This document shows positions 16,149-25,122 of a stretch of 64,000 bases of DNA, piece after piece (the stretch's first letter is position 1; each line of letters opens with the position of its first letter). The translations under genes and the position numbers were made by a program. The stretch is from MED-G116 sp038147495 (GTDB lineage: Bacteria; Pseudomonadota; Alphaproteobacteria; Puniceispirillales; Puniceispirillaceae), in the NCBI GenBank assembly GCA_038147495.1, contig JAYQTT010000016.1, forward strand, positions 310,001 to 374,000, written 5' to 3'. The notes under the pieces were generated by a model. The model was not told the DNA's origin. It searched no databases and saw only the letters and a list, made by a program, of their open reading frames with translations.

Positions 16149-18032
16149 ATGACCTATGACGTTATAGTTGTTGGGGGCGGACACGCTGGCAGCGAAGCGG
16201 CGGCAGCAGCGGCGCGTATGGGCGCGCGCGTTGCGCTGGTCACGATGGATGCGTCAAAAATTGGCGAAATGTCCTGTAATCCGGCAATTGGTGGTTTGGG
16301 CAAGGGGCATCTTGTTCGGGAAATTGACGCGCTGGATGGCATTATGGGCCGGGCGATTGACCAGGCCGGTATCCAGTTCCGGATGCTCAACAGGTCACGT
16401 GGACCGGCGGTTCAGGGCCCCCGCGCGCAGGCAGACAGAAAGCTATACCGGATTGCGATTCAGGCGCTTTTGGCGGACCATCAAAATATTGAGATTGTTG
16501 AGGCCGCGGTCGGCGATCTTCTGGTTGATCGGCAAAAATGCACCGGCGTGATCACCGAAGATGGCACAGTGATCAAAGCTGGCGCGGTGGTGTTGACGAC
16601 AGGGACATTTCTTGGCGGCTTGATTCACCTTGGCAGCGAGACAACGCCCGCTGGCCGTATTGGCGAGGCGCCGTCAAACGCATTGGCACAAAGGCTTCGG
16701 GCGCTCGATTTGCCCGTTGGCAGGCTAAAAACCGGGACGCCGCCACGCATTGATGGCCGCACAATCGATTGGAATCAGCTGGAAATGCAGCCTGCAGATG
16801 ATCCACCGGTGCCGTTTTCAACATTAACCGAAAAAATTGCCGTTCCGCAGATTGAATGCGGCATTACCCGGACAACGGCAGAAACGCACCGGATTATTTC
16901 CGAATCCATCCACCTCTCGGCGGTTTATAGCGGCCAGATTTCCGGTCAGGGGCCGCGCTATTGCCCGTCTATTGAGGACAAAGTTCATCGTTTTGCTGAT
17001 AAAAGCTCGCATCAGATCTTCCTTGAGCCTGAAGGGCTTGATGACCCGACCGTCTATCCAAACGGGATATCGACAAGCCTGCCAGCCTCGGTTCAGGATC
17101 GTCTTGTGGCCTCAATTCCCGGGCTTGAGACAGCCAAGATCATGCAATATGGATATGCCATTGAATATGATTTTATCGATCCGCGGGCATTGAGCCGGAC
17201 ACTCGAATTACGCCAACTCGAGGGTCTGTTTCTGGCGGGGCAAATCAATGGCACCACAGGTTATGAAGAAGCGGCGGCACAGGGTCTGGTGGCCGGTATC
17301 AATGCCAGCATGAAATCCGCTGGCGCGACACCAGACTTCGTTTTGGATAGGGCGGATGCCTATATTGGCGTGATGATTGATGATCTGACAACAAAGGGCG
17401 CGCCTGAACCCTATCGTATGTTTACATCGCGGGCCGAATACAGGCTTTTGTTGCGGGCTGACAATGCCGATCAACGCCTCACCCGGAAAGGCATTGAATT
17501 GGGCTGTGTAGGGGCCACAAGACAAGCTGCCTGGGCTGAAAAGTCAGCCCAGCTTGTCGCAGCCACTACCCGGCTTGAGACTTTGCGCGCATCGCCAAAA
17601 CAGTTGCGCGATGCACAATTGCCGGTGCCCCGCGATGGTGCGCATCGCAGTGCGGCGGATTTGCTGTCGCTTGAGGGTGTAACCATCGATCGGCTGGAAG
17701 ATATATGGCCCGAGCTAGCCGATATACCAGCTAAATACCGAGACCAGATCCAGGCGGATTGTAGATATGCCGGTTATGTGGCCCGCCAAAAGGCGGATAT
17801 AGATGCCTTGCGCCGTGATGAGGCGTTGCGCATCCCCGCAGGGCTGGACTTCTCGCTTGTTGGCGGCTTGTCAGCTGAAGCGCGTGATTTGCTCACTCGC
17901 CACCGCCCCGATACAATTGCGCAGGCCAACCGTCTTCCCGGCATGACGCCTGCGGCTGTGCTCGCTGTGCTACGCTATCTGAAGAGCCCAAAGGCCGGTA
18001 TTGATGGCAAATCCGCCGCGACAGGTGGGTAA
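16149..18032 (+). CDS. mnmG: tRNA uridine-5-carboxymethylaminomethyl modification FAD enzyme
   Basis: FAD- and NADH-binding partner of MnmE in tRNA wobble-uridine modification. The start at 16149 places YDVIVVGGGHAGSEAA, the FAD dinucleotide-binding motif, at the N-terminus and gives 627 residues, the usual length; an in-frame GTG at 16098 adds 17 unrelated residues. MSCNPAIGGLGKGHLVREID and PRYCPSIEDKV, both family signatures, are present, as is the C-terminal AARDLL-rich helical domain that contacts MnmE. Part of the mnmE-mnmG-rsmG-parA-parB series. Confidence 0.97.
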   Translation: MTYDVIVVGGGHAGSEAAAAAARMGARVALVTMDASKIGEMSCNPAIGGLGKGHLVREIDALDGIMGRAIDQAGIQFRMLNRSRGPAVQGPRAQADRKLYRIAIQALLADHQNIEIVEAAVGDLLVDRQKCTGVITEDGTVIKAGAVVLTTGTFLGGLIHLGSETTPAGRIGEAPSNALAQRLRALDLPVGRLKTGTPPRIDGRTIDWNQLEMQPADDPPVPFSTLTEKIAVPQIECGITRTTAETHRIISESIHLSAVYSGQISGQGPRYCPSIEDKVHRFADKSSHQIFLEPEGLDDPTVYPNGISTSLPASVQDRLVASIPGLETAKIMQYGYAIEYDFIDPRALSRTLELRQLEGLFLAGQINGTTGYEEAAAQGLVAGINASMKSAGATPDFVLDRADAYIGVMIDDLTTKGAPEPYRMFTSRAEYRLLLRADNADQRLTRKGIELGCVGATRQAAWAEKSAQLVAATTRLETLRASPKQLRDAQLPVPRDGAHRSAADLLSLEGVTIDRLEDIWPELADIPAKYRDQIQADCRYAGYVARQKADIDALRRDEALRIPAGLDFSLVGGLSAEARDLLTRHRPDTIAQANRLPGMTPAAVLAVLRYLKSPKAGIDGKSAATGG

Positions 18033-18038
18033 AGTCTG

Positions 18039-18683
18039 ATGAAAGCGGCAGCATGCCACAATATCCAGATTGACGAACAAGTGGCATCACAGCTGAATGT
18101 TTCACGTGAAACAATTGACAAGCTTGCCGAATATCTGGCGATTCTGGGTAAATGGCAGGCCAAAATAAACCTTATTTCAGCAAAGACACTGCCTGATGCA
18201 TGGCGCCGTCATATTTTGGATTCGGCGCAATTGGCACCGTTTTTGCCGCTGACACCGTCACAAATTCTTGATATTGGCAGCGGTGCCGGGTTTCCCGGGC
18301 TGGTGTTGTCCATTGTAACGCCGCATCGGGTGACACTGGTTGAGTCCGACCAGCGCAAAGCCATCTTTTTGCGCACCGTGATTCGCGAGCTGAACCTGAC
18401 GGCGGAGGTGATCAACGAACGTATAGAGACAGTGGCGCCTGTGGGCGCCTCAATCGTCACGGCACGGGCGTTGGCACCGGTCGAAAAGCTGCTGTTCTGG
18501 CTCGATCAGCAATTGCCCTCAGTCGAAAAATGTCTGTTTTTGAAGGGGGCATCGGTGCGTGAAGAATTGACCGCCCTTGAATCATATCCCAATATAGATC
18601 ACCGTATTTTTCCAAGTGTTTCGAGTACAGATGGCGCGGTACTTGAGCTTGATACGTCAAAGCATCATGGTATGGAGTTCTGA
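18039..18683 (+). CDS. rsmG: 16S rRNA (guanine527-N7)-methyltransferase
   Basis: SAM-dependent methyltransferase acting on G527 of 16S rRNA; loss gives low-level streptomycin resistance in several bacteria. The 214 residues include the SAM-binding ILDIGSGAGFPGLVLSIV motif at about residues 73-90 and ESDQRKAIFLR, followed by VTARALAPVEKLL. The N-terminal region contains NVSRET, encoded by a perfect parS site (18098-18113). The gene begins 6 bases after mnmG and parA follows with a 1-base gap. Confidence 0.96.
   Translation: MKAAACHNIQIDEQVASQLNVSRETIDKLAEYLAILGKWQAKINLISAKTLPDAWRRHILDSAQLAPFLPLTPSQILDIGSGAGFPGLVLSIVTPHRVTLVESDQRKAIFLRTVIRELNLTAEVINERIETVAPVGASIVTARALAPVEKLLFWLDQQLPSVEKCLFLKGASVREELTALESYPNIDHRIFPSVSSTDGAVLELDTSKHHGMEF
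18098..18113. promoter_or_regulatory. parS: parS centromere site 2
   Basis: TGTTTCACGTGAAACA, a second perfect copy of the parS consensus, inside the rsmG coding region and 0.6 kb before parA. It reads as NVSRET in the RsmG frame, the same peptide as at the site in ogt. Confidence 0.94.
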
Positions 18684-18684
18684 C

Positions 18685-19461
18685 ATGGGTGACGCACCGC
18701 GCATTATCGCAGTTGCCAACCAAAAGGGTGGCGTCGGTAAAACGACGACCTCGGTGAATCTCGCCACGGCATTGGCCGCGTGTGGGCGTCGTGTCCTGCT
18801 GATTGATTTTGACCCGCAAGGCAACGCCAGCACCGGTCTTGGTGTTGATAATCGGGAATTCAACAGCTATCGGTTGGTGACGATGGGCTGTCAGGCACGC
18901 GAGGCAATACAATCAACGCTTGTGCCGGGTCTGGATATTATTCCATCAGTGATTGATTTGTCGGCGGCTGAGATCGAATTGACCGAAATGGATCGGCGTG
19001 AATATCAGCTTGATGACGCAATTTCTAAAATATCTGATAATTATCAATATGTTATAATTGACTGCCCCCCTTCTTTGGGGATGTTGACAGTCAATGCCCT
19101 TACCGCAGCAACGTCCGTTTTGGTGCCGTTGCAATGCGAATTCTATGCGCTTGAGGGACTGACACAGCTTATGCGGACGATTGAGGCGGTACGGGCCAGC
19201 CTGAACCCGCAGCTGCTCATGCAGGGCATCGTTCTGACGATGTTTGATACGCGCAACCGGCTGTCATCGATGGTCGCTGAAGATGTAAGGGGTCATCTTG
19301 GACATCTGGTGTATGACACGGTGATTCCGCGCAATGTTCGGGTCTCCGAAGCGCCGTCATATGGTGAGCCGGTGTTGATGTATGATCTGAAATGCCCTGG
19401 CTCGCAGGCCTATACCGCGCTTGCCGCGGAACTACTCAATCAGGAGAAACAAGCGGCATGA
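18685..19461 (+). CDS. parA: chromosome partitioning ATPase ParA
   Basis: Walker-type ATPase that binds DNA non-specifically in its ATP form and moves ParB-parS complexes toward the poles. The start at 18685 puts the deviant Walker A (KGGVGKTT) near residue 15, with the signature lysine; LIDFDPQGNAST follows, and DCPPSLG is Walker B. The length is 258 residues, typical of chromosomal Soj/ParA. Longer in-frame starts lie inside rsmG. The stop overlaps the parB start (ATGA), so the two are coupled. Confidence 0.96.
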   Translation: MGDAPRIIAVANQKGGVGKTTTSVNLATALAACGRRVLLIDFDPQGNASTGLGVDNREFNSYRLVTMGCQAREAIQSTLVPGLDIIPSVIDLSAAEIELTEMDRREYQLDDAISKISDNYQYVIIDCPPSLGMLTVNALTAATSVLVPLQCEFYALEGLTQLMRTIEAVRASLNPQLLMQGIVLTMFDTRNRLSSMVAEDVRGHLGHLVYDTVIPRNVRVSEAPSYGEPVLMYDLKCPGSQAYTALAAELLNQEKQAA

Positions 19462-20411
19462 CAAAAGAGAGCCAACCAACAAAGCCAAAAAAGGCTGCCA
19501 AATCGCCTGCCACACGGGGCCTTGGCCGTGGCTTGTCGTCTTTGCTTGGCGATGCCGGTGTTGCAGCGGCGGCGGGGATTTCGACGCCCCAACCCGAACC
19601 CGGCACAACGGCGCCTGCCAATGTGAATGGATTAAGAGACATACCGGTTGAATGGATCAATACTGGCCCTTGGCAACCGCGCCGTGTTTTCGATAAGGAT
19701 GCGCTTGCTGATCTGGCAAATTCCATTCGTCAGAAAGGTATCGTGCAGCCTGTTTTGGTGCGTCCCAACCCGAATCGGGAAACGCGGTTTGAATTGATTG
19801 CCGGTGAGCGCCGCTGGCGTGCCGCGCAATTGGCCAAAATCCATACCATTCCCGCGGTTGTTCGTGATTTTTCCGACAATGAGGCCTATGAAATTGCCCT
19901 CATTGAAAATATTCAGCGCGCAGACCTGACGGTAATTGAAGAAGCGCATGGCTATCAAAAATTGCTGGATCATCATCAATATACGCAAGAACAACTTGCT
20001 GAAATAATTGGAAAATCAAGAAGCCATGTCGCTAACCTTTTGCGCCTTCTCAGCCTGCCAGAAGATGTTCAGAATTTGATTGTTACTGGCCAATTGACGA
20101 TGGGTCAGGTGCGCCCCATCATCAACCATCCTGATTGCAGCCTGCTGGCACGAGAGATTGTAAAAAAGGGGCTGTCTGCGCGTCAGGTTGAAGCTTTGGC
20201 GAAGAAACCGCGCCGTGGGTCGACACCAGCAAAAGCCGCAGATCATGGTGCCTCGGCTGACATCCGGGCGCTGGAGGCAAAAGCCGCCGCCATGCTTGGT
20301 CTTACTGTCAAGATTGATTGGAATGATGCCCGCGAAAAAGGCGAGGTAAAGCTGCAATGCCGGTCGTTGGAACAGCTTGAAGATGTCTTGGCCAAGCTTG
20401 GAATCAAATAA
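19458..20411 (+). CDS. parB: chromosome partitioning protein ParB
   Basis: CTP-dependent DNA clamp that loads at parS and spreads. The 317 residues include the N-terminal ParA-stimulating RGLGRGLSSLLGD, the nucleotide-binding domain with GERRWRAAQLA (box II), IENIQRADL, and a helix-turn-helix from TQEQLAEIIGKSRSHVANLL that contacts parS. A C-terminal dimerisation domain follows a charged linker. The start is set by overlap with the parA stop and by the lysine-rich N-terminus. Two cognate parS sites lie upstream. It converges with holA. Confidence 0.96.
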   Translation: MTKESQPTKPKKAAKSPATRGLGRGLSSLLGDAGVAAAAGISTPQPEPGTTAPANVNGLRDIPVEWINTGPWQPRRVFDKDALADLANSIRQKGIVQPVLVRPNPNRETRFELIAGERRWRAAQLAKIHTIPAVVRDFSDNEAYEIALIENIQRADLTVIEEAHGYQKLLDHHQYTQEQLAEIIGKSRSHVANLLRLLSLPEDVQNLIVTGQLTMGQVRPIINHPDCSLLAREIVKKGLSARQVEALAKKPRRGSTPAKAADHGASADIRALEAKAAAMLGLTVKIDWNDAREKGEVKLQCRSLEQLEDVLAKLGIK

Positions 20412-20413
20412 TC

Positions 20414-21448
20414 TTATGCCGATCGGCTTAGCGCTATTGCCCGCAAGCAAAGCCCAAGCAGCGATTGTGCGCAAATAACACGCTCATCGACACCACCGGA
20501 TTTGATGGTCAGTTCCGCATCCTGCAGCTTGTTGACCGCATCGGCGCTGTTATGCGCGCGCCAGTTTCTGAGTTGTCTGGCCATTATATCCTGAAGCTTG
20601 AAATGAACCGGTGGCCGTATTCCACGAACAGCTTCGCTGGCAGATTTGCCGGTCGCACAGGCGTAGCCTGCCATTTCGAGTTGACGAAAATATCCCTGAC
20701 ACCCGCGTAAGACCATGATGGCACTCAGATCTTCGGTCCAGGCTTTTGCCAGATCGCGTTTAAGCTGTGGGGTGGCTCCATTGGCCGCGGAAATGGCAAT
20801 ATCGGTGACCGCCAAGGATGCGCTGTCGCCCAGCGCCAGAGCCACATCATCCATTGTCAGGCTGCCACCGGCACCGGCATAGAGTGCGAGCTTTTCGATT
20901 TCGCCACGCGAGGCAATGCGGTCACTGCCAAGTTTGCTAACGATCAGCTTTATGGTTTCCGGATCAATGTTGATATTGTCTTTTTGCATGATCTCGCGAA
21001 CAAGGGCGGCAATGTCACCTTCGCTGTCAGCGTAGCAGCCAATTGATGCGCCGTTTTTGGCTGTGTCGAACAATTTTACGATGGCATGTTTGGTTGTGGT
21101 GTCGCTGGCTTCAACAATGATGAACGAACCGGTAAGATCGCTCGCCAATGCCAGTTTGCACGCATCAAGAAGATCCGTACCCCGCCCCTTTACCAGAACA
21201 AGGCGCGTGGCGCCAAACATGGCAATCGCCGCCGCAGAATCGGCAATCAACCCGGGTTCACCGGCAATGCTATCGCCGTCTAATCGGGTGACTGCAAAGA
21301 CATCGTCCAAATCTTGCGCATAATGTTTCGCCAATTGTTTGGCACGTTCCGATATCAGGCCAAAATCATTGCCATGCAGAAGCACCGCGTTGATCTCTGA
21401 TGGCGGCTGTCGCAGAAAGGTCTCAAGCTGCCGTGGGGCGACTTTCAT
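20414..21448 (-). CDS. holA: DNA polymerase III delta subunit
   Basis: Clamp-loader subunit that opens the beta clamp. The 344 residues start with MKVAPRQLETFL and LLHGNDFGLISERAKQL, the usual N-terminal nucleotide-binding-like domain without a working P-loop. IIVEASDTTTKHAIVKLFD and the helical collar domain with GAGGSLTMDDVALALGDSA are recognisable. It is coupled to the upstream lptE by an ATGA overlap. leuS-lptE-holA is a widely conserved gene order in alpha- and gammaproteobacteria, which strengthens the call. Confidence 0.92.
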   Translation of the reverse strand: MKVAPRQLETFLRQPPSEINAVLLHGNDFGLISERAKQLAKHYAQDLDDVFAVTRLDGDSIAGEPGLIADSAAAIAMFGATRLVLVKGRGTDLLDACKLALASDLTGSFIIVEASDTTTKHAIVKLFDTAKNGASIGCYADSEGDIAALVREIMQKDNINIDPETIKLIVSKLGSDRIASRGEIEKLALYAGAGGSLTMDDVALALGDSASLAVTDIAISAANGATPQLKRDLAKAWTEDLSAIMVLRGCQGYFRQLEMAGYACATGKSASEAVRGIRPPVHFKLQDIMARQLRNWRAHNSADAVNKLQDAELTIKSGGVDERVICAQSLLGLCLRAIALSRSA

Positions 21449-21942
21449 CAGTCGCTTGCATCCAACAAGAATAACTGGATGCGGCGGGCAACACGGTCGG
21501 CAAGAAGCTTTGCCAGCCGTTCTTTACCGTTGGCTTCGGATTCATCCTTGCCAAAATAGGATGACACGGCACCGAGCGTTGCGTTTGTTGAGATTGTATC
21601 GCTCAATTCAACGTCGCCGGTGGCGATGTTTGTCAGATCAAAACGAGCGGTCATTGTCATCTTTGTGAGTTTGGATGATGAGCCAATGACAGACAGGGTA
21701 CTGATCGAACTTGCACTGATCGTCGATGTAAGCTGGTAAACCGGCGCTGCGCCGTCATTCATGGACAGGCGTTCGCGAAGCCGTCTTGAATAGAGCTGAC
21801 CATCACGGCCACCGGTATCAACCACGTCAATCGCAGCCAGCTGATCATATTCGTTCTCGGAAAGGCCGCGCACCGATATGTCGCTGCATCCGGCAATCAG
21901 AGCCAGCATCAGAACCGCAAGAATGGACCTATAGAACGACAT
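21448..21942 (-). CDS. lptE: LPS-assembly lipoprotein LptE
   Basis: Outer-membrane lipoprotein that plugs the LptD barrel and helps insert lipopolysaccharide. The start at 21942 gives 164 residues with a signal peptide (SFYRSILAVLMLALIAG) and lipidated Cys in the lipobox I-A-G-C. The mature part has the low-complexity beta pattern of the DUF/LptE family, with RLRERLSM and a long Thr/Ser-rich strand region. The call rests mainly on the lipobox, size and the leuS-lptE-holA order. It overlaps the leuS end by 14 bases. Confidence 0.83.
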   Translation of the reverse strand: MSFYRSILAVLMLALIAGCSDISVRGLSENEYDQLAAIDVVDTGGRDGQLYSRRLRERLSMNDGAAPVYQLTSTISASSISTLSVIGSSSKLTKMTMTARFDLTNIATGDVELSDTISTNATLGAVSSYFGKDESEANGKERLAKLLADRVARRIQLFLLDASD

Positions 21943-24490
21943 TGATAATCCTGTTCGGGACGACAATCACCTTTTTTGGTGTCTGGCCGTCAAGATATCG
22001 CACTATTGCAGGCGAGGCCAGAGCAAGACGTTCAGCCTCTTCCTTGTCGCAATTGTGCGGCAACGCGATCGTTCCCCGCAACTTACCATTAACCTGAACG
22101 CCGATTTCCACCATGTCATCCTTTACCAGTGCCGGATCGGCTTCCGGCCAGTCAGACGTGGCAAGCATCGTCTGGTTGCCAAGCGCTTCCCACATTTCTT
22201 CGGCGATATGCGGGGCAAGCGGCGAGATCAATCTTGCCATCACTTCAATAGCAAAGCGTCTGGCAGCCACCATGTCATCATCATCACCTTTGCAATCAGC
22301 AATCGCATTTGCCAGCGTGTGCAATTGCGCAACGGCACGGTTGAAACGGAAATTTTCAATATCCTTGGTTAATTCATCTATGGCTTTGTGGGCGGCCCGA
22401 ACAAGCTCAAGCCCCGGCCCGTCTTTCGGTAACGGCGAATTTGCAGCCGCATTGCCAGCATCTGACGCCATACGGAAAATGCGTTTCAAAAAACGGGATG
22501 CGCCCTCAACACCGGACTCGGTCCATTCCATGTCCCGCTCTGGCGGAGAATCTGACAGCATAAACAGGCGCGCCGTATCGGCACCAAATGTACCGATAAT
22601 GACTTCTGGGTCGACAACATTACGTTTTGATTTGCTCATCTTCTCGATGCGCCCGGCGGTGACCGGCGCGCCGGTCTCATTGTGCCGCCACGTATCGCCG
22701 TCGCGTTGCACGTCAACCGGGAACAGCCACTTACCATCGCTGTCACGGAAGGTCTGATGGCAGACCATGCCCTGTGTCATCAGGCCAGCAAAAGGCTCGG
22801 CCAGATCCAGATAGCCAACTTCACTGAGCGCACGGGTAAAAAAACGTGAATAAAGCAGATGCAGGACGGCATGTTCTACACCGCCGATATATTGATCAAC
22901 AGGCATCCAATATTCTGCGGCTTCGCGGCTGAAACCGTTTGCCTCTTTGGGATCCGCATAACGAAGGAAATACCAAGAGCTTTCAAAAAAAGTGTCGAAG
23001 GTGTCCTGTTCGCGTGTTGCTGCCTTGCCGCAGGACGGGCAGCTTGTGTGTTTCCATGTCGGGTGATTGGCAAGTGGATTTCCTGGCTTTGAGAAATCAA
23101 CATCATCCGGCAGCGTTACCGGCAGGTCCTGTTCGGGGACTTTGACCGGGCCACAGTCATCACAATAGATGATGGGAATAGGGCACCCCCAATAACGTTG
23201 CCTTGACACGCCCCAGTCACGAAGTCGATAGGTTGTTTCGCCTGACCCAGCGCCGATATCGGTCAGGGCCGCAATCGCTGCGGCTTTGCCTGCATCAACG
23301 TCCATGCCGTCCCAGGCACCTGAATTGAACAAGGTTCCGGGGCCGGTATAGGCCTCATCTTTTACAGTAAAGGTTTGTGCGTTGGCATCAGGCGGCAACA
23401 CCACGGGTATCACCGGGAGGCCATAGGCGTTGGCAAAATCCAAATCACGTTGATCATGGGCCGGACAGCCAAAAATTGCCCCGGTGCCGTATTCCATCAA
23501 AACAAAGTTAGCGATATGCACTGGAAGTGTCTGATCAGCAATCAGGGGATGCCGGACCCGAAGACCAGTGTCAAAGCCTTTCTTTTCCGCCGTTTCAACC
23601 GCCGCCTCAGACGTACCCATCTTTGCGCATTCAGCAATAAATTCAGCAGCTTTGCTGTTGGTTTCACCAATCGCAATGGCCAGCGGGTGGTTTGCTGCAA
23701 CAGCGATAAATGAAGCGCCATACAGTGTGTCAGGCCGTGTCGTAAAGACCTCTATCGGCTTGGAAAAAGCTGGATCCTCTGTAACCGGCTGAAACTGAAC
23801 CCTCGCACCTTCCGAGCGACCAATCCAATTATGCTGCATCAGCCGCACCCGATCAGGCCATCTGTCCAAGCCCTCGATCGCGGATAAAAGATCATCTGCG
23901 AATTGAGTAATTTTCAGGAACCATTGCGACAGCAACCGGCGCTCAACAACTGCGCCAGACCGCCAGCCGCGCCCATCGACAACTTGTTCGTTGGCCAGAA
24001 CCGTGTTCTCGACCGGGTCCCAATTGACCCAGCTTTCCTTGCGATAGGCGAGGCCCTTATCGAGGAATTTCAGAAACATCCTCTGTTCATGCTGGTAATA
24101 GTCGGAATCGCATGTGGCAAATTCACGATCCCAATCATAGGACAGGCCCATGCTTTTCAGCTGAACCCGCATTGATGCGATGTTTTCTCTTGTCCATTTG
24201 CCGGGATGCTCACCGCGTTCGATGGCGGCATTCTCTGCTGGCAGACCAAAGGCATCCCACCCCATCGGGTGAAGCACGTTAAAGCCTTTTGCCCGGCGAT
24301 AGCGGGCGACGACATCACCAAGAGTATAATTGCGCACATGCCCCATATGGATCCGGCCAGACGGATAGGGGAACATTTCCAGCACATAATATTTTGGTCT
24401 GGATTTATCAGAAGATGCGGCAAAAACATTGGCGTCTGCCCACCGGGCCTGCCATTTCTTTTCAATGGCCGGAGCGTCATACTGTACCAT
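21929..24490 (-). CDS. leuS: leucyl-tRNA synthetase
   Basis: Class I aminoacyl-tRNA synthetase charging tRNA-Leu. With the start at 24490 it is 853 residues, the usual length. The HIGH motif is PYPSGRIHMGHVRNYT near residue 43; the editing (CP1) domain contains TRPDTLYGASF and the conserved GTGAIFGCPAHDQRD; the KMSKS motif is KMSKSKRN. The catalytic domain also contains the zinc-binding CPSCGKAA insertion. The N-terminal five residues of the longer reading are not family-like. lptE and holA follow in the same direction. Confidence 0.98.
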   Translation of the reverse strand: MVQYDAPAIEKKWQARWADANVFAASSDKSRPKYYVLEMFPYPSGRIHMGHVRNYTLGDVVARYRRAKGFNVLHPMGWDAFGLPAENAAIERGEHPGKWTRENIASMRVQLKSMGLSYDWDREFATCDSDYYQHEQRMFLKFLDKGLAYRKESWVNWDPVENTVLANEQVVDGRGWRSGAVVERRLLSQWFLKITQFADDLLSAIEGLDRWPDRVRLMQHNWIGRSEGARVQFQPVTEDPAFSKPIEVFTTRPDTLYGASFIAVAANHPLAIAIGETNSKAAEFIAECAKMGTSEAAVETAEKKGFDTGLRVRHPLIADQTLPVHIANFVLMEYGTGAIFGCPAHDQRDLDFANAYGLPVIPVVLPPDANAQTFTVKDEAYTGPGTLFNSGAWDGMDVDAGKAAAIAALTDIGAGSGETTYRLRDWGVSRQRYWGCPIPIIYCDDCGPVKVPEQDLPVTLPDDVDFSKPGNPLANHPTWKHTSCPSCGKAATREQDTFDTFFESSWYFLRYADPKEANGFSREAAEYWMPVDQYIGGVEHAVLHLLYSRFFTRALSEVGYLDLAEPFAGLMTQGMVCHQTFRDSDGKWLFPVDVQRDGDTWRHNETGAPVTAGRIEKMSKSKRNVVDPEVIIGTFGADTARLFMLSDSPPERDMEWTESGVEGASRFLKRIFRMASDAGNAAANSPLPKDGPGLELVRAAHKAIDELTKDIENFRFNRAVAQLHTLANAIADCKGDDDDMVAARRFAIEVMARLISPLAPHIAEEMWEALGNQTMLATSDWPEADPALVKDDMVEIGVQVNGKLRGTIALPHNCDKEEAERLALASPAIVRYLDGQTPKKVIVVPNRIINVVL

Positions 24491-24552
24491 AGTGGCAAAC
24501 CTCAATGAATTTTGGCCGCATCGGCCGGCAGAAGCAGGTAATATTAGGGGGA

Positions 24553-25068
24553 TTAGCTGTCGGTTTCGGTTACCGCTTCAGCCCTGATTTCACGTGCCCG
24601 TGTAAGGATCAGATCTTCTATCTGTGTTTTCAGATCATCATCCTGCCCGGCCTGAACCCATACGCCGTCACTTTGTTTTTGCAGATACACGCGCACCGAT
24701 ATGGCATCAGAGCGCAATTCCCGGCCAATCACAAAAATCGCCAGTTTAATGCGTTCATCCGGCCTGTCGGGAAGGGAATACCATTCGGTAACGATTGTAC
24801 CGCCAAATGTGTCAACGTCATCCAACGGCACAAAGGATGCAATTTCAAGGGCCGCGCGCCATAACAGGGCGTTGACCGGCATCGCGCCGTCTCCGGAATC
24901 AGAACTGCCAAAATCGGATAATTTGATGCCACCCGGTTTTCCGGTGAAAAATGAGACAGGCTGTTCTTCTTTTTGAACAGGTGCAGGGCTTATTCCGCTA
25001 CAGGCAGTAAGGCTGAGGCTCACGGCAACAAGCGCAAGGGCAAAATGATTCTTCACTGACGGCTCCAT
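24553..25068 (-). CDS. DUF3576 lipoprotein
   Basis: A 171-residue predicted lipoprotein of unknown function. The signal peptide (HFALALVAVSLSLTAC) ends at the lipidated Cys. The domain matches the alphaproteobacterial DUF3576 pattern: LLWRAALEIASFVPLDDVDTFGG-type start, then TEWYSLPDRPDERIKLAIFVI, and a final ILTRAREIR helix. It lies between leuS and the porin gene and may be expressed with leuS. Such proteins are found almost only in Alphaproteobacteria, and their role is not established. Confidence 0.84.
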   Translation of the reverse strand: MEPSVKNHFALALVAVSLSLTACSGISPAPVQKEEQPVSFFTGKPGGIKLSDFGSSDSGDGAMPVNALLWRAALEIASFVPLDDVDTFGGTIVTEWYSLPDRPDERIKLAIFVIGRELRSDAISVRVYLQKQSDGVWVQAGQDDDLKTQIEDLILTRAREIRAEAVTETDS

Positions 25069-25098
25069 TAAAAAGAGGGGCCGGCGAACCGGCCCCTC
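25069..25098 (-). terminator. strong intrinsic terminator after the porin gene
   Basis: On the minus strand a perfect 10-bp GC-rich stem (GAGGGGCCGG with CCGGCCCCTC, plus-strand positions 75-84 and 89-98 of this 25-kb block) with a TTCG tetraloop is followed by five T residues. It ends transcripts of the porin gene 25 bases after its stop. Confidence 0.93.
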
Positions 25099-25122
25099 CG
25101 AGCATAACCAATTAACCTCTGT

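Noticed and set aside
18616..18684. Longer N-terminus for ParA
   Set aside because: These residues lie in rsmG and are not ParA-like; ATG 18685 places the Walker motif correctly.
22113..22757. 214-residue reading frame opposite leuS
   Set aside because: Low-complexity Ser/Ala-rich shadow of a highly conserved gene.
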